Assembly (NCBI GenBank): GCA_965208025.1
Contig: OZ242302.1
Location: forward strand, 2,294,001-2,358,000
Reading direction: 5' to 3'
DNA: 64,000 nt
From: Bin80 sp965208025
GTDB taxonomy: Bacteria > Bacteroidota > Rhodothermia > Rhodothermales > Bin80
Shown here: in pieces, positions 46,432 through 55,379 of the stretch
Layout: each line of letters opens with the position of its first letter
Position numbering within the stretch: position 1 is the first letter of the stretch
Made by a program: the position numbers and the translations under genes
Notes under the pieces: generated by a model
Databases searched by the model: none
Told to the model about the DNA's origin: nothing
Seen by the model: only the letters and a program-made list of their open reading frames with translations

Positions 46432-48953
46432 CTCCTATAAAAGGCGCCCACACTTCGCTGTCCAGCAAAAAATATAGCATTGGACAACAAGAGTCTCCCA
46501 TGGTAAAAGAAGCCGCGAAAGATCGGATTGTCGACAAAATAAATCACCTCACCCCGTCCAATGGATTCCATCCCGACGACCAGCGATTGATCCAGCGTCT
46601 CATATGCCTCTGCCCCCGCGAATCCCGCTATGGGAGTTGTATCTTGAAGCACTCCGACATTCCACCCGTCCTTAAGCTGAGCGTGGACACGCGCGTGAAC
46701 CTTCAATGTGAAATAATCTGACGGATACCCAAACGCAAGGGGATGCGTGTTGTCTAGTCCAATACGGAAGATTGCCCCAGAAATGTCTTTTGTCACAGCG
46801 TGACGGTCTCGATCCGCATAAGGATAATTGATTACGTTGAGCGAATCTTCCTCTTCACTGTCCATTGGCGTAAGCTTAATCCCAAATCCTTCCTGATCCG
46901 CCAGAAAAGATGCAGCCTGCTCAAGCGCAATCAGCCGTCCGCCCTGTCGAATCCAATCCTGAACCTCTTCTAAACGTTGTTCATTCAGAATGTCTTCGTA
47001 GTACCCGGAGGGTAGAATGATGACATCATAGCGAAAAAGAGGTACGTCTCCAAAGTCACCGGTATGAATCAGAGTAGAACTGTATCCAAGTTGCTCATCA
47101 AAAAAATGCCAGAGTTGCCCCTGAGCATACGTATTGATCTCCGGTCCGACGAGAAGTGCAACGCGGGGAGGGCGGATAAAGACCACATCAGCCGACCCAA
47201 AATCAACCCCCTCCGTCACCCGAGTCGTCTGGACGGCATCCAAAGCCTGATGGTGACGGCGTGCACTTTGGATTACCAAGGAATCAAACTCTGCACCTCG
47301 ACCATCCCGAGTCATGATCAGGGTTCCTCGGTCATAAGATTTTTCACCGATGCGGAATGGAATCTCTGTAAAGCGCACATTCACTCCACGTTGTAAAAGA
47401 TCGGCCAAGAGCCGTGCATCTTCAAAACTATTCCATTCTGCGAGATAGGCAGTGGGATTGGCAGTGGGAGAAGGTGCTTCAAATTCTGGCGCTTCGGCAA
47501 CCCAGTCTACGTCCCGATCCAATGCGTAGGCCTCCACACCGTAGATGTAGGGGAGAGCCCAAGCCGTGATATCATAAGTGAGGGAGTCTTCCAGCTCGGA
47601 CTTAGGCTCAAACAAAACACTGGTCAGCACCCCTTTGGGCTGGGCAGCGGGAACCACTAAATCTCCTGATTCAATGAACACATCTCCCTGAATTCCCGTG
47701 CGATACCCAAACCCCCTTCCTGTACCTGATGAAGTGGTAAATCCATAGAGGATTCCCTGCAAGTCCAGATGATCCGAGATAGCACGAACCTGATCCTCTT
47801 GCCCTCTATGACGAATCAAGTAGGCCGCATGTGCGCCCGTGGGAGCAGCCTGGGAGGCGCGAAAATACTCGGTAAACTCTTCCACAATACGGGTACGCTC
47901 TCGGGATGCAACTTCAATCGTGGATAAGCTTGTGGTATAGTGATGCTTGATCCTGTCGGCGAGTGTGAGAGTATCGGATTCTGCAGTGATGATCCCGAGT
48001 CCGGCCTGGCCTAATCCGGCCTGTTCATACGTCATTCCGATAGCACCATTGAACGTGGGCCAGGTATCCCCGTAACCCGGGTAGAAAAGATCAAAGATCT
48101 GCTTTGTAAAGAATAACCATCCCTCAGCATCAAAATATTGGGTGTGGTTCGCTCCCAAAAGATCCTGAAGTTCTCGCTGCCAGGATGTGATATACTTGTG
48201 GAATGGTACCGCCGCTGGTGCAAAGAAATAGGGACTATTGATGCCTTGCTCATGGAAATCCACATGAATATGGGGCATCCAGCGATTATAGTGGGGGAGT
48301 CGCTGACGCGTCTCATACTGAGTTCCCCATGCCCAATCGCGATTCAGATCAAAATAATAATGGTTGGTTCTCCCATTGGGCCACGGTTCACGATGTTCCC
48401 GTGCTTCTCCAAGGACATTCGGCACCCGCCCCTTTGATTGACGATAAAATTGGACATAACGGTCGCGACCATCTGGATTGAGACATGGATCAAGGATCAC
48501 GATCGTATTTTCAAGCCAGGAAGAAATTCGTCTGGACTGCTCAAATGCCAATGTATACATGACCTCCATCGCAGTTTCAGTGCTGGACGATTCATTGCCA
48601 TGAATATTGTAACTGAGCCACACGATCGCGGGAATATCCCCCCCAGGTGTTCCTTCCAGAAGACCCGTACGCTGTAGGTTTGCCCTACGGATTTCTTCTA
48701 GCCTCGCATGATTGTCGGCAGAAGTGATGATCAGGTATTGGAGCAGGCGCTCTTCATAGGTGTGACCATATTCAACACGAATTACCCTCTCGGATTCATG
48801 TGCAACATGACGGACATAATCGGTGACTCGGTGATGGGGCGTAAAGTCCTCACCTGCCTCATAACCCAAAAATTCTGAGGGGCTTTGAAGCTGGGCTCGA
48901 GCCTCGGATGTAATGAAAAGTAGAACGAATAGACAGGTTAGGTATCTGATCAT
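46428..48953 (-). CDS. M14-family zinc carboxypeptidase, secreted
   Basis: 841 residues with a signal peptide (YLTCLFVLLFITSEARA). The M14 domain (about 30-400) has the zinc motif HGNESSS (H-x-x-E), NPDGRDRYVQFYRQ, the third ligand in HIHVDFHEQG and the catalytic Glu in GAIGMTYEQAG. The C-terminal half includes a ThuA/GATase-like segment (VIILPSGYYEDILNEQRLEE, WIRQGGRLIALEQAASFLAD), common in this large Bacteroidota subgroup. It probably degrades peptides in the periplasm or outside the cell. It overlaps recJ upstream and the glycosidase-like fusion downstream, each by four bases, forming one operon. Confidence 0.92.
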   Translation of the reverse strand: MIRYLTCLFVLLFITSEARAQLQSPSEFLGYEAGEDFTPHHRVTDYVRHVAHESERVIRVEYGHTYEERLLQYLIITSADNHARLEEIRRANLQRTGLLEGTPGGDIPAIVWLSYNIHGNESSSTETAMEVMYTLAFEQSRRISSWLENTIVILDPCLNPDGRDRYVQFYRQSKGRVPNVLGEAREHREPWPNGRTNHYYFDLNRDWAWGTQYETRQRLPHYNRWMPHIHVDFHEQGINSPYFFAPAAVPFHKYITSWQRELQDLLGANHTQYFDAEGWLFFTKQIFDLFYPGYGDTWPTFNGAIGMTYEQAGLGQAGLGIITAESDTLTLADRIKHHYTTSLSTIEVASRERTRIVEEFTEYFRASQAAPTGAHAAYLIRHRGQEDQVRAISDHLDLQGILYGFTTSSGTGRGFGYRTGIQGDVFIESGDLVVPAAQPKGVLTSVLFEPKSELEDSLTYDITAWALPYIYGVEAYALDRDVDWVAEAPEFEAPSPTANPTAYLAEWNSFEDARLLADLLQRGVNVRFTEIPFRIGEKSYDRGTLIMTRDGRGAEFDSLVIQSARRHHQALDAVQTTRVTEGVDFGSADVVFIRPPRVALLVGPEINTYAQGQLWHFFDEQLGYSSTLIHTGDFGDVPLFRYDVIILPSGYYEDILNEQRLEEVQDWIRQGGRLIALEQAASFLADQEGFGIKLTPMDSEEEDSLNVINYPYADRDRHAVTKDISGAIFRIGLDNTHPLAFGYPSDYFTLKVHARVHAQLKDGWNVGVLQDTTPIAGFAGAEAYETLDQSLVVGMESIGRGEVIYFVDNPIFRGFFYHGRLLLSNAIFFAGQRSVGAFYRR

Positions 48954-50686
48954 GATGAGGTGTGTGCACGGAGTGCTTCAATGCGTAGTTGCGTCGTGAC
49001 CGTTCCATTCCACCTATTCTCTTCCACACGACAGAGAAGATCCAGCCCCGTTTTCTTCGTACGAGCTTCCTCCGCCATTGAATACTGTTTCCCAAGCCCG
49101 AAGCCAATGGAGTCCATAACAATCGTGGACTTGGGGTCTCGCAAGTTCATTTTCAAATGTTGCCCGTCGGTGATTTGTCGTACAGAAACCGGTTGCAGGT
49201 TTTCCATCAGAAAGACTGGCGCTTCATTCGCTTTTCCAAAGGGTTGACAGATATTGAGGACACGCGTAAACTTTCCAGAGATCTGGTCCATTCTCAATCG
49301 TGCATCATACTCGAGCGTCAGATCCATCACCTGATCGCGACCCTGGTTCGCGACCTCTTGGTTCAGTTGAACTTTGAAAGGAGGATAATCCTCTCTTTTT
49401 AAGGTCACTCCAGCCGCCTGTGCATGACCTCCAAATCGGATTAATAGATCCCCACAATCCGTGAGGGCCCGAAAGACATCAATCTCACCAAAGGAACGAA
49501 CGCTGCCAAACAACTCCTCTCCACTTGAACCTGGCACATCCGTCAGTAGGACCGTTGGCAGTGAAAATTCTTGAACGATCTGAGAGGCCATCCATCCCAG
49601 AATGCCTGGATGCCAGTCTGGATGATAAAGTACGAGCGCATCAGTATGGGTGCCGGCTAATTGGGTGCGAGCAAGCTTTCTCGCAACGGGGCGTAACTGA
49701 GCGCCCAATTTCTTTCGATTCTGATTCAGATCGTTCAGGCGCTTAGCCAAACGTACCGCTTCGGTTTTTGATGTGGACATGAGGAGGTTTAGTGCCTCAT
49801 CTGCATGCGCAAGTCGCCCCGCTGCATTCAAGCGGGGGCCCATTGACATTGAGATATTGAGCGAGGTGAGGTGATTCTGATTGCACCCAGAAGAGGAAAT
49901 CAGTGCCCGAAGCCCCGGGTGGTCCGTCATCCTCAAAACATTTAAGCCCTCATGAACCATGATGCGGTTCTCCCCTGTCAGAGGCATAATATCACATATA
50001 GTGGAGATCGCTACCAAGCCAAGGTACTGATCTGCCAATTGAACGGATTCACCGAGTACCTCCAGGGTAGCCAGTACAATTTTGTAGGCCAAAGCACATG
50101 CAGAAACTTCCTTTTGCGGGTATGAGCACCCTTCCCGATTGGGATTCACATGCGCAGTACAAATGGGGATTTTATCCTCATTTTGGTGGTGGTCACAGAT
50201 AATCAGATCAATTCCCTCTTCCTTGGCACAGGTCGCCGACTCCACAGCATTGGTACCGCAATCCACTACGATGATCAGCGAACATTTCTGTTCCTTTGCA
50301 ACTTGAACCCCGGTGGCATGAAAGCCATGATTTTCTTTTTGGCGGTGCGGAATATAGGATGCGGCCTCAATGCCACGAGAATTGAGAAATTGCAAGACCA
50401 GCGCCGTAGAGGTCACCCCATCTGCATCAAAATCTCCATAGACCAGCACGCGCTCCTTTGTCTGGATTGCCTTCGCGATCCGATCCGCTGCCTGATTGAT
50501 TTCAGCCAACAGGCCTGGATCGTGAAGATCTTCACGGGTTCCTCGAAAATACTGACGTGCAGCTTCCACCGTATCGATTCCACGTAAGACCAAAAATCGA
50601 GTGAGTGGCTCGGGAAGTGAATTCAGGGCCTTGCTGAGTGTCTGCACCCGGGCTGGATTTTCAATGATGCGTTCAATCCATCGCAT
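48950..50686 (-). CDS. recJ: Single-stranded-DNA-specific exonuclease RecJ
   Basis: RecJ digests single-stranded DNA 5' to 3' in recombination and mismatch repair. The 578-residue product has the DHH motifs: VYGDFDADGVTSTALV (motif I/II), IIVVDCGTNAVESA, ICDHHQNEDKIP (the DHH motif), HVNPNREGCSYP and the linker MGPRLNAAGRLAHADEAL. The DHHA1 domain carries RFGGHAQAAGVTL (GGHxxAAG). Length is usual for the core RecJ. All metal ligands are present. It is the first gene of a coupled operon with the M14 peptidase gene. Confidence 0.95.
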   Translation of the reverse strand: MRWIERIIENPARVQTLSKALNSLPEPLTRFLVLRGIDTVEAARQYFRGTREDLHDPGLLAEINQAADRIAKAIQTKERVLVYGDFDADGVTSTALVLQFLNSRGIEAASYIPHRQKENHGFHATGVQVAKEQKCSLIIVVDCGTNAVESATCAKEEGIDLIICDHHQNEDKIPICTAHVNPNREGCSYPQKEVSACALAYKIVLATLEVLGESVQLADQYLGLVAISTICDIMPLTGENRIMVHEGLNVLRMTDHPGLRALISSSGCNQNHLTSLNISMSMGPRLNAAGRLAHADEALNLLMSTSKTEAVRLAKRLNDLNQNRKKLGAQLRPVARKLARTQLAGTHTDALVLYHPDWHPGILGWMASQIVQEFSLPTVLLTDVPGSSGEELFGSVRSFGEIDVFRALTDCGDLLIRFGGHAQAAGVTLKREDYPPFKVQLNQEVANQGRDQVMDLTLEYDARLRMDQISGKFTRVLNICQPFGKANEAPVFLMENLQPVSVRQITDGQHLKMNLRDPKSTIVMDSIGFGLGKQYSMAEEARTKKTGLDLLCRVEENRWNGTVTTQLRIEALRAHTSS

Positions 50687-51088
50687 GATTGCTTGTCTTC
50701 AAATAGCTACCGAAATATACAACGGATTGAGAGGCCTACTCATGCTTTTTCATCTATTTTCAGATCAGAGAGCATTTTCATGAGATGTTCATACAGGCGA
50801 GAGGATACACTGACGGATCGTTCATGTCCCTCGTCCAACTCAACCAATTGCACCATGAAAGTCAAAGATAGTTTGAGTCACGTAAATAATGTACATGAAT
50901 GGATGATCCTTCCATATGTTACCCCCTCTTGGTTCACATCATGAACATGAACTAATTGTCTCGACGGTGTGGCGAAGCCACGAAGAAGACTTTCGTTAAA
51001 TTATGTGTTTTGACTTTTCAGAGGGACTGAATTCATCTGATTATCTGGTTGATCGGTCTGATCAATCAAATTCGGCTTAGTGGGCAGG
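50687..51088. other. Divergent gap between recJ and the MFS gene
   Basis: About 400 bp that should hold both promoters. I find no clear promoter motif, RNA or further gene. Confidence 0.35.
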
Positions 51089-52324
51089 ATGCCAAATAAT
51101 AAAATCATGTTGAGTGCTTCCGAGGGAAAGTCCGAAGTGCGAGCCTTTTTTATTTTGACTCCTCTTTGGCTGACCGCATTCATTGTTAGCTGCCAGTTCT
51201 TCATGGTCGCTCCGCTATTGCCACTGATTCAAGACGAACTTCTCAATGAATCGCGTCCATCAGACTTTGCGCTTGGGTTTCTGGGAACCGCTTATTCTAT
51301 TGCGCTGGCCTGCACAACACTGATCGCTGGACCGTTTTCTGATCGGGTAGGTCGACGCAAAATATTAATTGTTGGCACCGCCCTCATTGCCGTGGTCCTT
51401 CTCTTGCACGGGATTGCTCAGCATTACATGTCCTTCCTGATCATTCGCGCATTAACCGGGGCCGCTGCGGGGATCTATAGTGGGAGCATGGTCGCATTTG
51501 TCGGAGACTATTTCCCTTATAAGCGGCGTGGATGGGCAACTGGGTGGATCATGACCGGCGTGGCCTGCGGTCAGATTCTTGGTACGCCTGGTGGCATCCT
51601 GTTAGCCAACGCATACAGTTTTCAGACCCCCTTCATTGTTTTTGGCGGCTTAATGGCGGTGGCAAGTATCATGGCTTGGCGGGCGCTGCCTGATCCGAGC
51701 CTTTACCACGATGGGGTTCCATTTTCCATCACTTCCGTCCTCGAGACCTACGGACAACTCTTACGCCGATCAAGCTCCCGGGCTGGAGTTCTGCTCTACT
51801 TCCTTCTGTTTGCAAGCCTTGGGCTGTTCTTGTTCTTTTTCCCGAAATGGCTGGAAGAAGAGGTTGGAATCACCGTACAGCAAATTGCTCTACTCTTTGT
51901 GATTGCCGGGATTGCGATTGTTCTGGGGTTGACGTTAGGTGGTATACTCTCAGACCGTTTTGGTCGAAGGCCAATTTTGATGCTATCCAGTCTGATTCTG
52001 ACTCTGCTCCTGCCTTTTGTCGTGGTGTGGGTGCAAGGACTAATCAGTGCGATCGTGTTCATTGCGTTCATCCTGATGTTTGGCGCAATGCGAACCGGAC
52101 CGCTTATGGCACTTCTTACCGCGCTTGCCACTCCGAACCAGCGAGGGGCCATGATGGGACTTGCCGTAGCCACTGGGCAGTTCGGGCTAGGCGTGGCAAC
52201 CGCTGCTGCGGGATGGCTTTATGAACATCCAGGCTTTCTCTACAATATTCTCGCAAGTACACTTTCCGTTGCCTTGATGGCTTGGGTCGTCTGGCGGCTA
52301 GTTCCCGAACCTACAGAAGCTTGA
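51089..52324 (+). CDS. Major facilitator superfamily transporter
   Basis: About 411 residues with 12 predicted helices in two halves. The MFS loop 2-3 signature appears as DRVGRRKILIVGTA and its second-half copy as DRFGRRPILMLSS, with FLVIRALTGAAAGIYSG-like helix 4 (FLIIRALTGAAAGIYSG) and YFPYKRRGWATGWIM in the loop to helix 5. It is a secondary transporter, probably an exporter of drugs or metabolites; the substrate cannot be told. ATG at 51089 preferred to a GTG at 51080. Its 3' end overlaps the convergent DUF3078-like gene by 14 bp. Confidence 0.9.
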   Translation: MPNNKIMLSASEGKSEVRAFFILTPLWLTAFIVSCQFFMVAPLLPLIQDELLNESRPSDFALGFLGTAYSIALACTTLIAGPFSDRVGRRKILIVGTALIAVVLLLHGIAQHYMSFLIIRALTGAAAGIYSGSMVAFVGDYFPYKRRGWATGWIMTGVACGQILGTPGGILLANAYSFQTPFIVFGGLMAVASIMAWRALPDPSLYHDGVPFSITSVLETYGQLLRRSSSRAGVLLYFLLFASLGLFLFFFPKWLEEEVGITVQQIALLFVIAGIAIVLGLTLGGILSDRFGRRPILMLSSLILTLLLPFVVVWVQGLISAIVFIAFILMFGAMRTGPLMALLTALATPNQRGAMMGLAVATGQFGLGVATAAAGWLYEHPGFLYNILASTLSVALMAWVVWRLVPEPTEA

Positions 52325-53159
52325 ACGAGACCCCAACTGCCAAAGATTGCTTTTGCTGAATATAGGAGGATAGATCCTGGTCATATCGTGCCGTGTATTC
52401 GGCGTTCACGCGAAGCCATGAATTCACATCCATGGTCACCAGCGTCTCCCAGATCGTATCAGGTGGTGACTGCTGATTAAAAGCAAGAAAGAGGGTCAGG
52501 GTAGATTTCAGATGCACATTCGTAAAGATGGTCCGCTCAAAATGGACTCGACCTGATGACCCGAACTGCCACCGCAATATTTTATCAGGGGCCACCTTGT
52601 ATCGGCCTCGCAATTCACGCATTGTGACGATGGTTTCCTTGTTTGCAATTCCAATTCGCACATCAAGCCAACTCTGGATCGGATAATCCAAGCCTACTGA
52701 TTGCGTAAAAATTGCGGGGGAGAGAAAAGCGGAAATTTGAAGTTGCTCCGCCGTTGAATCTCCATCATTGTACTGGAAGCCACTTGCAAATTGGGATCGG
52801 AAGTCCATGGTCAACGCAGGACTCAGTTGACCAAATACGGGAATAGCTGGAAACGTGAGTGCCCCTCGTAGATGGATCACATCATCTGATTTGCGCAGTT
52901 CCACTCCGCCCTGCTTGACCACGCCGAATGCAAGACGCACTTCGTACTCTTGCTCGTTCAGAGTGGAGGTCTTGGCAGCCTGAAACCGGACTCCACTTCC
53001 AAGCGCCAGAGAGTTAATTCCCCCGTCATGCCATCGCTGGAATCCTACCTGATTAAAGGAAACCGTTCCGTGCGCCTCGGTCGCCCAGGTTGAATCGGAT
53101 TGCGCCGAACAGGGAACAGCCAACCCCACAAGGATCAGGAATAGGATAAGTTTATGCAC
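52311..53159 (-). CDS. DUF3078-like outer-membrane/periplasmic protein
   Basis: Starting from a GTG at 53159 gives VHKLILFLILVGLAVPCSAQ, a good signal peptide, and a 282-residue product; a TTG at 53174 is possible, and no ATG is available. The body has FNQVGFQRWHDGGINSLALG, the N-x-x-x-W-x-x-GG-x-x-S-x-x-x-G pattern of DUF3078, and ends in short beta-strands (DLSSYIQQKQSLAVGVSFKL). Such proteins are probably outer-membrane barrels of unknown role. It starts 20 bp after the atpC stop on the same strand. Confidence 0.8.
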   Translation of the reverse strand: MHKLILFLILVGLAVPCSAQSDSTWATEAHGTVSFNQVGFQRWHDGGINSLALGSGVRFQAAKTSTLNEQEYEVRLAFGVVKQGGVELRKSDDVIHLRGALTFPAIPVFGQLSPALTMDFRSQFASGFQYNDGDSTAEQLQISAFLSPAIFTQSVGLDYPIQSWLDVRIGIANKETIVTMRELRGRYKVAPDKILRWQFGSSGRVHFERTIFTNVHLKSTLTLFLAFNQQSPPDTIWETLVTMDVNSWLRVNAEYTARYDQDLSSYIQQKQSLAVGVSFKLL

Positions 53160-53178
53160 GAATCTGTACGCCAACAGT

Positions 53179-53595
53179 TTAGTCTGATATACTGATCCGT
53201 AGCCGATTGCGGGCCCGCTCGAGGGCGCACTCGGCACGCACCCGGTCAAAATCACCTGTGGCACTCTTGAGGCGTTCCAGGGCCCGCTTCTCTGCCCGTT
53301 TGGCACGATCCGTATCTATATCCGATGCCGGCTCTGCCGTTTCAGCAAGTACCGTAACAATATTCCCAATCACTTCAACGAAACCTCCGCTAGTGGCAAA
53401 CGACACTTTTTCCGAGCCAGACAGCGTCAGCACAAGTGGTCCAACATTGAGCGAAGAAATCATTGGCGCATGATTATACAGGATCTGAAAACTACCGTCC
53501 ACGCCGGGAGCGCGAAGCCCGGTTGCATACCCTTGAAATACGCGCTTATCCGGTGCAACGATCTCCACCCGAAGCAATCGTTGATCTTCACTCAT
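53179..53595 (-). CDS. atpC: ATP synthase F1 subunit epsilon
   Basis: The epsilon subunit joins gamma to the c-ring and restrains ATP hydrolysis. 138 residues: the N-terminal beta-sandwich has VEIVAPDKRVFQGYATGLRA, PGVDGSFQILYNHAPMISSL and VSFATSGGFVEVIGNIVTVL, followed by the C-terminal helical hairpin (RAKRAEKRALERLKSATGDF). It overlaps atpD by four bases (ATGA). Confidence 0.95.
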   Translation of the reverse strand: MSEDQRLLRVEIVAPDKRVFQGYATGLRAPGVDGSFQILYNHAPMISSLNVGPLVLTLSGSEKVSFATSGGFVEVIGNIVTVLAETAEPASDIDTDRAKRAEKRALERLKSATGDFDRVRAECALERARNRLRISISD

Positions 53596-55079
53596 GATGC
53601 TTCTGCAAGCTTACGCTCTCCATCTTCAATCACCTCATCAATGGTACCCTTGTACGCAAAGGCGGACTCAGGAAGATGATCCAGATCCCCTGAAAGAATC
53701 ATCCGAAAGCCCTTGATCGTGTCCGCAATCTTCACATACTTCCCCTTCGCTCCTGTGAACTGCTCTGCAACAAAGAACGGCTGGCTCATGTACCGTTCAG
53801 CACGACGTGCGCGCTGAACCACCAACTTGTCTTCGTCTGAGAGTTCATCCATTCCAAGGATAGCAATGATGTCTTGCAACTCTTTGTACCGCTGAAGGAG
53901 TTGTTTCACCTCCTGAGCCGTTGAGTAGTGCTCGTCACCAACGATGCGGGCAGTCAGGATCGTTGAGTTTGAGTCAAGGGGATCAATGGCGGGATAGAGT
54001 CCCAACGAGGCGATACGTCGGGAGAGGACCGTCGTGGCATCCAGATGCGCAAATGCAGTGGCTGGAGCAGGATCGGTGAGGTCGTCGGCAGGTACATAGA
54101 TTGCCTGAACCGACGTAATGGATCCACTCTTTGTAGAGGTAATCCGTTCCTGAAGCTCTCCCATCTCTGTGGCCAGAGTTGGCTGATAGCCAACCGCACT
54201 GGGCATTCGTCCGAGAAGAGCACTTACTTCGGAGCCTGCCTGTGTAAACCTGAAGATGTTATCCACAAACAGCAAGACATCCCGACCACCCAAATCGCGG
54301 AAATACTCCGCCACGGTCAGCCCACTCAGCGCAACCCGTGCCCGTGCGCCTGGAGGTTCATTCATCTGTCCAAAGATTAAACTGATACTGCTTTCTTTGA
54401 TCTTATCCATATCCACCTTGGAGAGGTCCCAGTTTCCTTCCTCCAAAGCTTTTTGGAACTCTTCGCCGTACTGCATGACCCCGCTTTCAATCATTTCACG
54501 TAGAAGATCATTCCCTTCACGCGTGCGCTCCCCCACACCGGCAAATACAGACAAGCCCTCATGTGCCTTGGCAATATTATTGATGAGTTCCATGATCAGA
54601 ACCGTCTTCCCAACCCCTGCGCCGCCAAAGAGACCAATCTTGCCCCCACGGGCATACGGCTGGATCAGATCCACCACTTTGATGCCGGTCTCCAGCATTT
54701 CAACACTGGTAGATAGATCACTGAATGCAGGAGGCTCACGGTGTATCGGAAGCGTACCTTCTACCTTGGGTTGCGGTAGACCGTCAATGGCACGGCCAAC
54801 TACATTAAAGAGCCGCCCACGAATCTCTTCTCCGGTCGGCATCGCAATGGGCTGCCCGGTACTCGCAACGGGTACACCGCGCATCAACCCGTCGGTTGAA
54901 TCCATCGCAACGGCGCGCACGCGATTCTCACCCAAATGCTGTTGAACCTCGAGCACGAGTGCATCTTGATTTTCCCGAGTAATCTCTAAGGCATCCAGAA
55001 TATCAGGTACTTCTCCTGCGGAGAAGGCAACATCAACGACAGGCCCGACTACCTGTACAACTTGACCAGTTGGGGTCAT
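53592..55079 (-). CDS. atpD: ATP synthase F1 subunit beta
   Basis: The catalytic subunit of F1, 495 residues, with VVDVAFSAGEVPDILDALEI at the N-terminus, the P-loop GGAGVGKTVLIMELINNIA, GERTREGNDL with the catalytic Glu, ALSGLTVAEYFRD, LFVDNIFRFTQAGSEVSALL and the DELSDEDKL region at the end. atpD-atpC are separate from the other atp genes by 26 kb, as in Bacteroidota and Chlorobi. Confidence 0.98.
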   Translation of the reverse strand: MTPTGQVVQVVGPVVDVAFSAGEVPDILDALEITRENQDALVLEVQQHLGENRVRAVAMDSTDGLMRGVPVASTGQPIAMPTGEEIRGRLFNVVGRAIDGLPQPKVEGTLPIHREPPAFSDLSTSVEMLETGIKVVDLIQPYARGGKIGLFGGAGVGKTVLIMELINNIAKAHEGLSVFAGVGERTREGNDLLREMIESGVMQYGEEFQKALEEGNWDLSKVDMDKIKESSISLIFGQMNEPPGARARVALSGLTVAEYFRDLGGRDVLLFVDNIFRFTQAGSEVSALLGRMPSAVGYQPTLATEMGELQERITSTKSGSITSVQAIYVPADDLTDPAPATAFAHLDATTVLSRRIASLGLYPAIDPLDSNSTILTARIVGDEHYSTAQEVKQLLQRYKELQDIIAILGMDELSDEDKLVVQRARRAERYMSQPFFVAEQFTGAKGKYVKIADTIKGFRMILSGDLDHLPESAFAYKGTIDEVIEDGERKLAEAS

Positions 55080-55379
55080 ACTGAATTAAACAATTTTGGC
55101 GAAGGAGAAAGTTGAATTCCCTGCAACTGATTCTTGCCTACCTATAATATAACATGCGCCGATAGAGCGTGGAAACGAGCATGGTTTTGGCACAACAGGT
55201 CCAATGAATGAGCAGGGTTGATAATTTGAGAGAGTTTAACGATGAGAATAGTAATTGGCTTCATTCTGAAGTAATTTGATTGCTGGAATGTTTAATCAGC
55301 TTCAATACTTAACTTGGAGTGCTTGTAGGGATCCTTTGGATCCCCGCAAATAGCTACTACTCATCTTTCCTCACGGATC
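55080..55379. other. Divergent gap between atpD and the metalloprotease gene
   Basis: 300 bp expected to carry two divergent promoters. No RNA gene or clear promoter seen. Confidence 0.35.
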
